A DNA stretch of 64,000 nucleotides from assembly GCF_022436705.1 (NCBI RefSeq), contig NZ_JAKUHT010000028.1:1-64000 (forward strand), written 5' to 3'. Within the stretch, counting starts at the first letter, position 1; the number at the start of each line of letters is the position of its first letter. The notes below the pieces were generated by a model that saw only the letters and a list, made by a program, of their open reading frames with translations, did not search any database and was not told the origin of the DNA. Source of the DNA: Nocardioides sp. CFH 31398. Lineage in GTDB: Bacteria > Actinomycetota > Actinomycetes > Propionibacteriales > Nocardioidaceae. Positions 41,389-50,959 of this stretch are shown one piece after another. The position numbers and the translations under genes are program-made.

Positions 41389-42318
41389 ATGAGCCTCGAC
41401 GCCCCGGCGTACCGGACCACGACCGTCGCCGTCGACGGCGGCGACCTGACCGTCGGCGTCTGGGGCCCGGACGACCCGGACGCCCCCACCGTCGTCGCCG
41501 TGCACGGCATCACCGCCTCGCACCGGTGCTGGCCGCTGGTCGCCGAGGCCCTGCCCGGCACGCGCGTCGTCGCCCCGGACCTCCGCGGTCGTGGCCGCAG
41601 CGCCGACCTGCCCGCGCCGTACGGGATGGCACGGCACGCCGCGGACGTCGCCGCCGTCCTCGACGCCCTGGTGCCCGGGCCGGTGACCCTCGCCGGCCAC
41701 TCGATGGGCGGGTTCGTCGTCGTCCACCTGGCCGCGCTCGTGCCCGACCGGGTCACCTCGCTGCTGCTCGTGGACGGCGGCCTGCCGCTGCCCGCGCCGT
41801 CCCGTCCCGCCGAGCCCGCCGAGCCCGCCGAGCCCGCCGGGGACGCGGGTGGGCCGGACGTCGCGGCCGCCCTGGGGCCGGCGGCGCAGCGCCTGACGAT
41901 GACGTTCGCCTCCCGCGAGGCCTACCGGGACTTCTGGCGCGACCACCCGGCGTTCGCGTCCGAGTGGAACCCCGCGGTCGAGGACTACCTCGACTACGAC
42001 CTGCGCGGGACCGAGCCGGAGCTGCGACCGAGCACGAGGGTCGAGGCGATGGCCGCCGACGGCGCCGAGCTGTTCGGCCACCCCGCCCACCTCGCCGCGC
42101 TGGACGCCGTCGCCGAGGCCCAGGTCCCGGTCACGTTCCTCCGTGCGCCGCGCGGTCTCATGGACGAGCCCGAGCCGCTCTACCCGACGGCCGCCGTGGA
42201 GGCCGCCGCCGAGCGCCTCCCGCTGCTCGCGGCGTACGACGTCGAGGACGTCAACCACTACACGATCCTGCTGAGCCCCGCCGGCGCGCTCACGGTCGCG
42301 GAGCGCCTGCGCGGCTGA
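41389..42318 (+). CDS. Alpha/beta hydrolase
   Basis: A 309-residue alpha/beta hydrolase. The oxyanion region HGITASHRCW, the nucleophile elbow GHSMGG, and the late His in DVNHYTILL are present; an acid is available in the cap-distal region. A low-complexity PAEPAEPAEPAG insertion sits in the cap. ATG 41389 lacks a ribosome site; GTG 41380 is in frame. Substrate unknown. It ends 4 bp before the convergent FUSC gene. Confidence 0.9.
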   Translation: MSLDAPAYRTTTVAVDGGDLTVGVWGPDDPDAPTVVAVHGITASHRCWPLVAEALPGTRVVAPDLRGRGRSADLPAPYGMARHAADVAAVLDALVPGPVTLAGHSMGGFVVVHLAALVPDRVTSLLLVDGGLPLPAPSRPAEPAEPAEPAGDAGGPDVAAALGPAAQRLTMTFASREAYRDFWRDHPAFASEWNPAVEDYLDYDLRGTEPELRPSTRVEAMAADGAELFGHPAHLAALDAVAEAQVPVTFLRAPRGLMDEPEPLYPTAAVEAAAERLPLLAAYDVEDVNHYTILLSPAGALTVAERLRG

Positions 42319-42322
42319 CGTC

Positions 42323-43483
42323 TCAGCCCTCGCCCTCGGAGCTGTCGTTGCCGTGGCGGCGGAGCAGGGGGCGCACCGCGGTGCGGGCGGTGCCGGGGCC
42401 GAGGACGCCCACGCCGATCACCTCGTCGAGGACGCTGATGACGACCTCCAGCGACTGGATGAGCGCGCCGTAGACGGGCCACGACCGGCCGGGCAGCCCG
42501 ACCTCGTCCAGCTCGTCGACGAGGACGGCGAGCCGGCGGCGCAGGTCGCCGACGTCGGGGTCCCACTGCGTCGCGAGCTCGCCGGTCTCGCACAGGATGG
42601 CCAGCCAGGGCTCGCGGAAGCGGGGGTCCCACTCGGCGGCGGAGACGACGGCCTCGGCGATGATCCGGGCGATCGACCGGGTGCGGGCGATGGCGTCCTC
42701 GAGGCGGATCAGTCGCTCCTCGCTGACCTTGACGTCGGTCGCCCGGCGGGAGCGGCGGCGGCGGGCGTTCCAGCGGTGGCTCTCGCGGGTGAACTGCAGC
42801 AGCTCCTCGGCGCGGTCGAGGTCGCGGTCGATCTCGCGGGTCTCCTCGATCCAGGCCTCGGTGTGCTCCTGGCGCGCGGGCAGGGACATGTCGTCGGCCA
42901 TCTGCTTGAGCAGGCGGCCGAGCCGGGTGGTGACCTCGTCGAGCTGGCGGCTGGCCAGGCCGTGGTCGAGCGGCGGGACGATCACCATGTTGACCACGAG
43001 CCCGACACCGACGCCGAGGAGCGTGTCGAGCAGGCGGTGGGTGAGCACCGTGTCGTTCTGCGCGAAGCCCGCGGTCAGCACGAACAGCGCGGTCGTCGCG
43101 ACCGTGGCGCCCTCGGTCCGCAGGCCCTTGACGTTGCTGATCAGCAGTCCGACGAGCACGGAGACGGCGAGCGCCGCCGCGCCGTACCCGAGCAGCTCGA
43201 CGGCCGCGAACGACAGCAAGATCCCGAGGAACGAGGCCAGGACGATCTGCGAGCCGCCCTTCACCGAGCGGAACACGGTCGCGCTGACGGTCAGCATCGC
43301 CGCCCACGGCGCGAGGAACGGCTGCTGCAGTCCGAGCCACGTGTCCGCGAGCGCCCACGCCGCCGACACCGCGATCGTCGCCTTCAGCGCCTGCAGGATC
43401 GGGGTCCGGACCTCGGCCTTCGTGATCGTGCGGACGCTGCGCCACGAACGCGCGCGGCCGAGCCGCTCGTCCATCTGGGTCAC
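42323..43483 (-). CDS. FUSC/ArAE-family membrane transporter
   Basis: A 386-residue membrane protein of the aromatic acid exporter / FUSC group. Six membrane segments occupy about 25-175 (for example WAAMLTVSATVF, LLGVGVGLVVNMVIVP), followed by a long helical cytoplasmic domain rich in Arg/Glu. GTG 43483 has GGAGG upstream. Family members export aromatic or other weak acids. A -10-like TACTGT (43520-43525, minus) precedes it. Confidence 0.88.
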   Translation of the reverse strand: MTQMDERLGRARSWRSVRTITKAEVRTPILQALKATIAVSAAWALADTWLGLQQPFLAPWAAMLTVSATVFRSVKGGSQIVLASFLGILLSFAAVELLGYGAAALAVSVLVGLLISNVKGLRTEGATVATTALFVLTAGFAQNDTVLTHRLLDTLLGVGVGLVVNMVIVPPLDHGLASRQLDEVTTRLGRLLKQMADDMSLPARQEHTEAWIEETREIDRDLDRAEELLQFTRESHRWNARRRRSRRATDVKVSEERLIRLEDAIARTRSIARIIAEAVVSAAEWDPRFREPWLAILCETGELATQWDPDVGDLRRRLAVLVDELDEVGLPGRSWPVYGALIQSLEVVISVLDEVIGVGVLGPGTARTAVRPLLRRHGNDSSEGEG

Positions 43484-43601
43484 CGACGTGTCCTCCCTCC
43501 CTCGCTGGCCCCCGGGCAGACAGTAGGGCAGGACGGCCCGGTCCCGGTCGAGCCCTCGGGGCGGCGGACGTCGCCCGGCGGTCCCGACGCGCTCGACCAC
43601 C

Positions 43602-44123
43602 TCAGGTGGTGAACGAGAAGCGCTGCACGGGGTCCCAGGGGCCGCCGACGTAGCGCCAGACGGCGAGGGCGTCGGCGGTGGCGGTGGTGGGGGTGAAGGA
43701 GCCCCGCAGTCGCTCGAGGGTGGCGCGGGCCACCTCGGGCGTCGCCTTGTTCTGGACCGTCACGTGGGGGCGGAGGCCCTGGGAGTCCTGGCGGGTGAGG
43801 TCGTCCGCCCAGGCCTGCTGCAGCCGCCGGTGCAGCGCGACGAGCTCGGGCGCCTCCAGCCGGTACGCCGCGCCGCGGCCGAGCGCCATCACCTCGGTGA
43901 CGCGCAGCGTGAACGCCGGCCGGTCGGCCTCGGCGGCGACGTCCGCGAGCACCCGCTCGAGCCGCTCGCCGGGGACGGCGTGGAACAGCGTCAGGTGAGC
44001 ACCGACCGGCGAGCGAGGGAACAGCTCGGCGCGCTCGGCGTCGAAGCGCTGCTGGTGCTCGGCGTCGAGCTCGAGGGTGACGACGAGGGGGTCCACGGCC
44101 TCGGGGTACCCCGACGCGTGCAC
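43602..44123 (-). CDS. 2H phosphoesterase / 2'-5' RNA ligase-like protein
   Basis: A 173-residue 2H phosphoesterase with both HxTx motifs, HLTLF and HVTVQ, spaced normally for the fold. Substrates of stand-alone members are cyclic nucleotides or RNA 2',3'-cyclic ends; not determined here. GTG 44123 starts 1 bp after the monooxygenase stop and is favoured by coupling; GTG 44096 is an alternative giving 164 residues. Last gene of the rhodanese-monooxygenase unit. Confidence 0.82.
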   Translation of the reverse strand: MHASGYPEAVDPLVVTLELDAEHQQRFDAERAELFPRSPVGAHLTLFHAVPGERLERVLADVAAEADRPAFTLRVTEVMALGRGAAYRLEAPELVALHRRLQQAWADDLTRQDSQGLRPHVTVQNKATPEVARATLERLRGSFTPTTATADALAVWRYVGGPWDPVQRFSFTT

Positions 44124-44124
44124 C

Positions 44125-45432
44125 TCAGCCCGGTCGGACCCCCAGGCGGACGCCGAGGCGGGGGTCCTCGTCGTACTCGGTGCGGAACAGGCCGCGTCGC
44201 TGCAGCTCGGGGACGACGAGGTCCACGAACGACTCCACGCCGTCGGGGGAGGAGTCGACCATGAGCACGAACCCGTCGGCCGCGCCCTCGGTGAACCAGC
44301 GCTCCAGGTCGTCGGCCACCTCGGTGACGTCGCCGACGAGCGAGCGGTGACCGATGGAGCCCTCGCGCAGGAAGTCGCCGACCGTGCGGCCCGGGGTGTC
44401 GAAGAACGACACGACGGCCTGGCGGAACCCCTCGGTGCCGCTGGTGGTCGGCACCCGCGCCGCGTCCGGGATCGTCTCGTCGACCCTGAGCGAGCCCGGC
44501 TCGAGGCCGAGGAAGTACTCCAGGCTGGTGAGCCGTGCCGGGGCCCCGCCCACGAGGTCGTCGAGGGCGGCGCGCTTGGCGACCGCCTTCTCCTTCGTCT
44601 CACCGACGACGACGGTGACGCCGGGGAAGAGGGTGACGTCGTCCGCCGCCCGGCCCGCGGCGACCGCGCCGGCGCGCAGGCCGTCGCGGTAGTCGCGCGC
44701 CGACTCCAGCGTGAGCTGGGCGGCGAAGACGGCGTCGGCGTACCGCGCGGCGAGGTCGCGACCCGGCCCGGACGCGCCGGCCTGGAACAGCACCGGCCGG
44801 CCCTGCGGGGGCGGCGGCACCTGCAGGGGGCCGGCCACGGTGAAGAACTCGCCATCGTGGTCGACGGGGTGCACCTTGGCGGTGTCGATGAAGGTCCCGG
44901 ACGCCGGGTCGAGCGCGAGGGCGTCCGGCTCCCAGCTGCTCCACAGCGCGCCGACCACGTCGAGGAACTCCCCGGCGCGGCGGTAGCGGTCGGCCTTCTC
45001 CGGCAGGTCGGCCAGGCCGAAGTTCCGCGCCGAGTTCGGGTCGAAGCTCGTCACGACGTTCCACCCCGTGCGCCCGCCGCTGACGTGGTCGAGGGAGGCC
45101 ACGACGCGGGCGACCTGGTACGGCTCGGAGAAGGTCGTGCTGATCGAGCACACCAGGCCGAGGTGCGTCGTCTCCGCCGCCAGCGCCGACAGCAGGACGA
45201 CGGGGTCCAGCGTCCACCGCGGCTGCCGCGACGACTCCGGCTGGAGGGCGAGGAAGTCGGCGAGGAACACCCCGTCGATCCGACCGCGCTCGCAGGCGCG
45301 GGCGATCCGTCGGTAGTTGTCGAGGTCGACGAACGCCCTCGGGTTCGCCCCGGGCGCCATCCACGCGCCCTGGTGGACGCCGGAGGGCTGCATGTTGACG
45401 ATCAGCTTCATCTGCCGCTGGTCCCGGCTCAT
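44125..45432 (-). CDS. LLM-class flavin monooxygenase (NtaA/SnaA/DszA type)
   Basis: A 435-residue luciferase-like monooxygenase of the NtaA/SnaA/DszA/SfnG group. Typical blocks are DNYRRIARACERGRIDGVFLAD, SISTTFSEPYQVARV, GRTGWNVVTS and RPVLFQAGASGPGRDLAARYADAVF. Enzymes of this group use FMNH2 and O2 to cleave C-S, C-N or similar bonds. It overlaps the rhodanese gene by 4 bp, and that partner suggests organosulfur use. No flavin reductase gene is near. Confidence 0.92.
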   Translation of the reverse strand: MSRDQRQMKLIVNMQPSGVHQGAWMAPGANPRAFVDLDNYRRIARACERGRIDGVFLADFLALQPESSRQPRWTLDPVVLLSALAAETTHLGLVCSISTTFSEPYQVARVVASLDHVSGGRTGWNVVTSFDPNSARNFGLADLPEKADRYRRAGEFLDVVGALWSSWEPDALALDPASGTFIDTAKVHPVDHDGEFFTVAGPLQVPPPPQGRPVLFQAGASGPGRDLAARYADAVFAAQLTLESARDYRDGLRAGAVAAGRAADDVTLFPGVTVVVGETKEKAVAKRAALDDLVGGAPARLTSLEYFLGLEPGSLRVDETIPDAARVPTTSGTEGFRQAVVSFFDTPGRTVGDFLREGSIGHRSLVGDVTEVADDLERWFTEGAADGFVLMVDSSPDGVESFVDLVVPELQRRGLFRTEYDEDPRLGVRLGVRPG

Positions 45433-47021
45433 GGCTGCTCCCTGGTGTCGTGGGCGGTCAGGTCGAAGGCGAAGTCGGGGTCGCCGGCGGTGAGGTCGAG
45501 CAGCGCGTGCTCCCAGGCGAAGTAGTCGCGGTACCAGGCGTCGCGCGCCGGCCCGAAGTCCGGTGGTCCGACGTGGTCGACGACCTCGCCTCCCGCGACG
45601 CGCTCGTCGTCGGTCGTGGCGGGCAGGTCCGGCGACCACGACAGCACGACGGCGTCCACCCCGGCCCCGCGCAGCTCGGCGGCGGCCCACGCGGCCTCGA
45701 CCGGGTGTCGCGGTGGCGCCTGCAGGTCGTGGCCCTCGGGGGCGGGCAGACCGCCGCCGCCGACCAGGACGACCCGGCCGTCGACCCCGGTGGTGAGCGC
45801 CGGCAGGTCATCGCGACGCGACAGGACGGCGCCGGGCAGGTGTCCCTCGCGGTAGTGCGCGGAGGTCCGCAGGTCGAGCACCAGGTCGTCGCCGTCCGGC
45901 ACGGTGCCGGGAGGCAGCACCGGCACCGCCGGCGGGGCGGGCGGGGCGGGGGAGGGTCCGACGAGACCGGGGTCGTGGACGGCGACCGCCAGCGGCCCGT
46001 CGTGCAACGGCCGCAGCCACCGGGCGGTCGTGGCGGCCCGGACCAGGTCGTCGGAGTCGACGAGCACCACCCGCGCGCCGAGGACGGCGAGGTGGTCGTC
46101 GGTCGCCTGCACCAGCTGGCCGCCCTGGATGCCGCGGGCGCCGGCGACGACGCCCGCCGCGTGCTCGGCGGGGCTCCGCACGTCGACGAGGTACGTCGTC
46201 CGGCCGCCCTCCTCCGCGACCGGCAGGTCGACCACCGGCACCCCGAGCGCGCCGAGGGCGGCGCGGGCCCGCGCCCGGACGTCGTCCGGCACGTCGCCCG
46301 GCGCGGGGAGCGCCTCGCGGGCGCCGGACTCGACGTCCAGCCCGGCCCAGCCCCACGCGGGCAGTCCGTGGTGCAACGAGTGCACCGGCTGCACGACGCC
46401 GAGCTCGCGCAGCGTCTGCGCGCCGACGATGCCGCGGGTGCGACCGGCGCAGTTCACGACCACCCGGGTGGTGGCCGGCAGGGCGGCGAGCGCGGGCAGG
46501 GCACGCAGGGCGAGCTCGGCGCCGCCGCCGGTGTCGAGACCGCCGGGCACGTGGTGGTGGACGTACTCCGCGTGCGGGCGGGCGTCGAGGACGACGACGT
46601 CCTCGCCCGCCGCGCGCCACCCCTCGACGGTGGCGGCGTCGACGGTCGGGGTGCCGAGGTCCCGCTCGACCTGCTCGCCGAGCGTCTTGGGCCGCACCCC
46701 GCTGCCGGTGTGGAGCCGCTCGCCGGCCGCGGCCCACCCGGCCGCCCCGCCGTCGAGCAGGGAGACGTCGTCGTACCCGAGGCCGGCGAGGACCCGCGCG
46801 GCCCAGGCGTCGAGGTCGGGGTCGGAGGCGAGCACGACCGGGGTCGACCGGCGGGGGACGAGGGCGGTGACGCGCTCCTCGAGCCCGTGCAGCGGGACGC
46901 CGCTGCTGCGGGCGAGGTGGCCGCGGCTGCGGGCCAGGGGGGAGCGGACGTCGAGCACGGCGAGCTCCCGCCCGTGGGAGTCGGGGCCCGTCAGCAGGGA
47001 ACGCAGCGCGGCGGGGGTCAC
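45429..47021 (-). CDS. Multi-domain rhodanese-like sulfurtransferase
   Basis: A 530-residue protein made of four rhodanese-like domains. Only the second has an active-site Cys, Cys191 in NCAGRTRGIVGAQTL; the equivalent loops of domains 1 (VVLASDPDLD), 3 (VVLVDSDDLV) and 4 (VVLVGGGGLP) lack Cys and are probably structural. GTG 47021 has AGAGGAGG eight bases upstream. It should shuttle sulfane sulfur released by the following monooxygenase or from thiosulfate. The 5' region carries the palindrome ATCGATCGAT (about 47041-47050). Confidence 0.88.
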   Translation of the reverse strand: MTPAALRSLLTGPDSHGRELAVLDVRSPLARSRGHLARSSGVPLHGLEERVTALVPRRSTPVVLASDPDLDAWAARVLAGLGYDDVSLLDGGAAGWAAAGERLHTGSGVRPKTLGEQVERDLGTPTVDAATVEGWRAAGEDVVVLDARPHAEYVHHHVPGGLDTGGGAELALRALPALAALPATTRVVVNCAGRTRGIVGAQTLRELGVVQPVHSLHHGLPAWGWAGLDVESGAREALPAPGDVPDDVRARARAALGALGVPVVDLPVAEEGGRTTYLVDVRSPAEHAAGVVAGARGIQGGQLVQATDDHLAVLGARVVLVDSDDLVRAATTARWLRPLHDGPLAVAVHDPGLVGPSPAPPAPPAVPVLPPGTVPDGDDLVLDLRTSAHYREGHLPGAVLSRRDDLPALTTGVDGRVVLVGGGGLPAPEGHDLQAPPRHPVEAAWAAAELRGAGVDAVVLSWSPDLPATTDDERVAGGEVVDHVGPPDFGPARDAWYRDYFAWEHALLDLTAGDPDFAFDLTAHDTREQP

Positions 47022-47066
47022 AGGGCGAGCCTCCTCTTTGTCGATCGATCTTGTACGGTTCGTCCT

Positions 47067-47097
47067 GCGCCGGCCCGGTGTGGGGCCGGGCCGGCGC
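47067..47097 (-). terminator. 12-bp hairpin ending the importer operon
   Basis: GCGCCGGCCCGG (47067-47078) pairs perfectly with CCGGGCCGGCGC (47086-47097) around a 7-nt loop, 4 bp after the ABC ATPase stop. It separates the importer operon from the rhodanese unit, which must then have its own promoter or depend on readthrough. Confidence 0.8.
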
Positions 47098-47100
47098 CCC

Positions 47101-48198
47101 TCAGGCCCGCAACCGCGCTCCCGAGGCCGTGTCGAAGACGAAGACGTCGCCCGGGTCGACCGCGACGTGCACCGTCTCCCCCCGGGTGGCGCCACCACCG
47201 GGGACGGCCCGCCCGTCGGTGCGGACGACGAGCGGCAGGACGTCGATCCCGGCGCCCGCGCGGCGGGCGTGGACGTAGGAGTCGGCGCCGAGCTCCTCGA
47301 CCACGAGGACCTCGGCCTCGAGACCCCTCTCGGCGGCGCCGACCAGGCGCCACGACTCGGGCCGGACCCCCAGCGTCACCGGGCCGGTGACCTGCGCGGC
47401 GACCGCCGGCGCCAGCGGGACGGCGTACGCGCCGACGCGGGCGTGGTCGCCCTCGACGTCCGCCTCGACGAGGTTCATCTGCGGGGAGCCGATGAAGCCC
47501 GCGACGAACAGGTTGGCGGGGTCGCGGTAGAGCGCGAGCGGGGTGTCGACCTGCTGCAGGACGCCGTCCTTCATCACCGCGACACGGTCGCCCATCGTCA
47601 TCGCCTCGACCTGGTCGTGGGTGACGTAGACGGTCGTCGTGCCGAGCTCGGCCTGGACCCGCGCGATGTCGGCGCGGGTCTGCACCCGCATCTTCGCGTC
47701 GAGGTTCGACAGCGGCTCGTCCATGCAGAAGACCTGCGGGCTCCTCACGATCGCGCGGCCCATCGCCACCCGCTGCCGCTGACCGCCGGACAGCGCCTTC
47801 GGCTTGCGGTCGAGGTAGTCGGTCAGGCCGAGCATCGCCGCGGCCTTCTCGACGCGTGCGCGCCGCTCGGCCCTGCCCACGCGCCCGACCTTGAGGGCGA
47901 AACCCATGTTGTCGGCGACGGTCATGTGCGGGTAGAGCGCGTAGGACTGGAACACCATGGCGATGTCGCGGTCCTGCGGCGGGACGGCCGTGACGTCACG
48001 GTCCCCGATGAGGACCCGGCCGCCGTCGACCTCCTCGAGCCCGGCGAGCATCCGCAGCGTCGTCGACTTGCCGCAGCCCGAGGGGCCGACCAGCACCATG
48101 AACTCGCCGTCGGCGATGTCCAGGTCGATGCCGTGCACCGCCGGCTCGGAGGAGCCGGGGTAGACCCGCCGGGCCTTCTCGAACCTCACGCCGGCCAT
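47101..48198 (-). CDS. UgpC/MsiK-type sugar ABC transporter ATPase
   Basis: A 365-residue ATPase of the MalK/UgpC class. Walker A GPSGCGKST (38-46), the signature ALSGGQRQR (135-143), Walker B VFCMDEPLSNLD and the switch VTHDQVEAM are intact; the C-terminal TOBE/OB regulatory domain (about 240-365) is present. ATG 48198 has AGGAGG and overlaps the FMO gene by 13 bp. It should power the two permeases encoded at the head of the operon. Confidence 0.95.
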   Translation of the reverse strand: MAGVRFEKARRVYPGSSEPAVHGIDLDIADGEFMVLVGPSGCGKSTTLRMLAGLEEVDGGRVLIGDRDVTAVPPQDRDIAMVFQSYALYPHMTVADNMGFALKVGRVGRAERRARVEKAAAMLGLTDYLDRKPKALSGGQRQRVAMGRAIVRSPQVFCMDEPLSNLDAKMRVQTRADIARVQAELGTTTVYVTHDQVEAMTMGDRVAVMKDGVLQQVDTPLALYRDPANLFVAGFIGSPQMNLVEADVEGDHARVGAYAVPLAPAVAAQVTGPVTLGVRPESWRLVGAAERGLEAEVLVVEELGADSYVHARRAGAGIDVLPLVVRTDGRAVPGGGATRGETVHVAVDPGDVFVFDTASGARLRA

Positions 48199-49709
48199 GG
48201 GACCTCCTGGGGGTGCTCGTCGTGGGCCAGCCACTGCCGCACCTCGGGGGCGGCGAAGCGGCGGGCGTCGCGCAGGATCCTCTCCCGCGCGCCCGGGTCG
48301 GGGTCGGGACCGACCAGGCGGAACACGTCGGCGCTCTGCGCGACGCGGGGGAGCAGCGCGCGCAGCAGGGCGTCGTCGCCGAGCCGGTCGGGGGTCGGGT
48401 CGACCCCGGCGAGGCGACCGAAGCGCAGCGCCATCTCGTGCTGCTCGCGGTAGCCGACGTGGTGGCCCTCGCGGACGCACGCCTCCAGGCCGGCGCGCAT
48501 CGCCGCCTCCCCGTACGCCGGGGCGCGTCCGCTGAACGTGTACGCGATGAAGCGGGCCTGCTGCTCCAGCGGGACGGCGTAGGGCCCCAGCTGGGCCCAC
48601 AGGCCCGCGAGCGCGAGGCCGGGGAGGTCGGGGTGGAAGGTGAAGTCCGCGGCGGTGCAGCCGTGCGGCCCGAGGCCGAGGGTGGTGCTGATCCGTGCGT
48701 CGAGGAACGGCAGGTCCAGGACGAAGCCGGTGGCCGCGAGCAGGACGTCGACGTCCTCCACGTCGCCGTCGGCGAACCGCACGGTGCGCCCCGCCGTGCC
48801 GGTGGGCCAGCCGTGCAGGACGACGCGGTCCTCGGCGACGAGGTTGAGGTACGACTGGCTGCCCGTGACGCCCGCGAGGGCGAAGTCGGGGTGGGGCGCG
48901 GGCGCGCCGTAGTCGGCGGGGTTGCCCGCGAGGCGCAGGACGCGGGCCTCGGCGGCGGCGACCTGCTGCGGCAGCGGGGTGCTCGTGACGCCCTCGGCGA
49001 GCGCGCGGGTGAAGACGTAGGACTCGACCGGCGTGCCGACGTACATCTTGGGCATGACGTAGCGCTGCCGGCGCTGCGCGAGGTGGACCTCGGCGGCGCC
49101 GCCGGTCGCGAGGTCGGTGAGGACCTCCAGCGCGGAGATCGCGCCCCCGCACACCACGACCCGCTGGTCGCGGAAGGCCTCGGGGCCGGGGTAGTCGAAG
49201 GCGTGCTCGGTGCGGCCCCCGAAGGTGTCCCAGCCGGGGACCGGCGGCGGCTCGGGCGTGGTGTAGCGGCCGGTGGCGACGACGACCCGCGGCGTCTCGA
49301 CGGAGGCGGTGGTGCCGGCGCGCGTCCAGGTGACCCGGTAGCCGCCCCGCTCGAGCAGGGCCACCTCGTCGACGCGCGCACCGAACGTCAGCGACTCGTG
49401 GAGGTCGTGCTGCGCGGCGTAGGTGCGGAGCAGGTCGAGGACCTCGCCGTTGCGGGGGAAGACGGCGGTGCCGTCGGGGTGGTCGACGTCGGAGAACCGG
49501 GTCAGGAACGAGGCGGTGTTCGTCCGCATCTGCGGCCACACCCCGGACGACGGGTTGTCGCGGTGCCACTGCCCGCCGAGGTCGTCGTACGCCTCGAGGG
49601 TGAGGACGACGAAGCCCTCCGAGCGCAGCCACCGCGTCGCGGCGAGGCCGGCCATCCCGGCGCCGACCACGACGACGTCGGGTCGGCGGGTCGCCGCGGT
49701 GCCGCTCAT
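48186..49709 (-). CDS. Flavin-containing monooxygenase (FMO / BVMO-like)
   Basis: A 507-residue FAD/NADPH monooxygenase. The FAD motif VVVVGAGMAGLAA (about 13-25), the FMO fingerprint FGGRTEHAFDY (FxGxxxHxxxY), and the second nucleotide motif VVCGGAISALEV are present; ATGFVLDLPFL lies in the late ATG motif. It may oxidise a ketone, amine or sulfur atom of the imported compound. It overlaps the Tm-1-like gene by 4 bp. Confidence 0.9.
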   Translation of the reverse strand: MSGTAATRRPDVVVVGAGMAGLAATRWLRSEGFVVLTLEAYDDLGGQWHRDNPSSGVWPQMRTNTASFLTRFSDVDHPDGTAVFPRNGEVLDLLRTYAAQHDLHESLTFGARVDEVALLERGGYRVTWTRAGTTASVETPRVVVATGRYTTPEPPPVPGWDTFGGRTEHAFDYPGPEAFRDQRVVVCGGAISALEVLTDLATGGAAEVHLAQRRQRYVMPKMYVGTPVESYVFTRALAEGVTSTPLPQQVAAAEARVLRLAGNPADYGAPAPHPDFALAGVTGSQSYLNLVAEDRVVLHGWPTGTAGRTVRFADGDVEDVDVLLAATGFVLDLPFLDARISTTLGLGPHGCTAADFTFHPDLPGLALAGLWAQLGPYAVPLEQQARFIAYTFSGRAPAYGEAAMRAGLEACVREGHHVGYREQHEMALRFGRLAGVDPTPDRLGDDALLRALLPRVAQSADVFRLVGPDPDPGARERILRDARRFAAPEVRQWLAHDEHPQEVPWPA

Positions 49710-50959
49710 CCGCGGCCCCGCAGCCGGTCGAGCTCGGCGACGAGGACCTCGGCGAACGCCTCGTCGTTCACGTGGTGCTCGGAGGTGACGACCCGGACGT
49801 CGTCGCCGGCCGTGCGACGCAGCGCGGCGCGGAACGCCTCGTCGGCCTCCGGGTCCCAGAAGTCGCCGCCGGGCACGTCGAGGGCGGACACCCCGCCGAG
49901 GGGCAGGACGACAGTGGTCGTGGCCGGCGAGCGGGCGACCCGCTCGCCGACGAGCTCGCCCAGCCGGGCCGACTCCTCGGCGTCCGTGCGCACCAGCGTG
50001 ACGAACCGGTTGTGCTGGTGGATGGTCCGCCCCCGCATCGCCGGGGGGACGGTGTCGGGCGGCCCGAAGTTGATCGTGTCGAGCGCGCCGGGGACGACGA
50101 CCTGCGGGACGCCGGCCGCCGCGGCCGCCGTCAGCCGGTCCTCGCCGGCCGACAGGGTGCCGCCCGCGACGAGGTCGGCGAGCTCGGTCGTGGTGACGTC
50201 GACGACGGCGTCGACCAGGCCGTCGGCGACCAGCCGTTCCATCGAGGCGCCGCCCGTGCCGTTCGCGTGGAAGGCGAGGACCTCGTCGCCGCGGGCCTCG
50301 AGCCGGTGCCGGACGTGGCCGACGCAGGGCGTGGTGATCCCGAACATCGAGACCGCGACGGTCCCGTGCGGCTCGGCCCGCATCCCGGTGGTCTCGCCCG
50401 GCGACGGTGTCGCCCGGGCCGCGTGGTGCTCGGTGGCCTGCGCCGCCAGGGACGCGGCGGTACGGTCGAGGACCGAGCGCAGCACGTGGTTGTCGCCCTC
50501 GACGTCGACGACGGGGAAGACGAGCTGGGCGTCCAGGCCCTGCAGGTAGGGGCGGGTGTCGCCCGCGACGATGGTCGAGACGAGCACCTTCGGGACGCCG
50601 AAGGGCAGGGCGGGCAGGACGGCGGCGAAGACGTCCGCCCCGCCCGACCCGGCGGCCGAGACGAGCCCGTCGACCCGGCCCGCGGCGTGCAGGCCGGCGA
50701 CGACCTCGGCCGCGGCGGCGCCCATCGCGGCGAGCGTGGCGGCGCGGCCGGCGTCCCCGCCCCGGTCGACGCCCGTCCGGTCGGCGAGGTCGGCGGCCGT
50801 GGTCTCGGCGTCGGCGTCCGAGCGGGTCCCGAAGTCGACCCGGTGGACGGCGCAGCCGCGGGCCCTCAGGCCGTCGACCAGCCGGCCGAGGGGCTCCGCC
50901 TTGGTGTCCCAGGCGCCGAGGACGACCACCGTCGGCCGGTCGCTGGCGGGTGCGCTCAC
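49706..50959 (-). CDS. Tm-1-like ATP-binding (UPF0261) protein
   Basis: A 417-residue UPF0261 protein. Recognised by VVVLGAWDTKAEPLG, AAGSGGADVFA, the GMFGITTPC-like stretch VSMFGITTPCVGHVR, FHANGTGGASMERL and PLGGVSALDVPGGDFWDPEAD. Homologous to the N-terminal domain of tomato Tm-1, whose C-terminal domain is a TIM barrel; here the TIM-barrel partner is encoded by the preceding gene of the operon with a 4-bp overlap. Its reaction is unknown; ATP or nucleotide binding is inferred from the family. Confidence 0.9.
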   Translation of the reverse strand: MSAPASDRPTVVVLGAWDTKAEPLGRLVDGLRARGCAVHRVDFGTRSDADAETTAADLADRTGVDRGGDAGRAATLAAMGAAAAEVVAGLHAAGRVDGLVSAAGSGGADVFAAVLPALPFGVPKVLVSTIVAGDTRPYLQGLDAQLVFPVVDVEGDNHVLRSVLDRTAASLAAQATEHHAARATPSPGETTGMRAEPHGTVAVSMFGITTPCVGHVRHRLEARGDEVLAFHANGTGGASMERLVADGLVDAVVDVTTTELADLVAGGTLSAGEDRLTAAAAAGVPQVVVPGALDTINFGPPDTVPPAMRGRTIHQHNRFVTLVRTDAEESARLGELVGERVARSPATTTVVLPLGGVSALDVPGGDFWDPEADEAFRAALRRTAGDDVRVVTSEHHVNDEAFAEVLVAELDRLRGRG

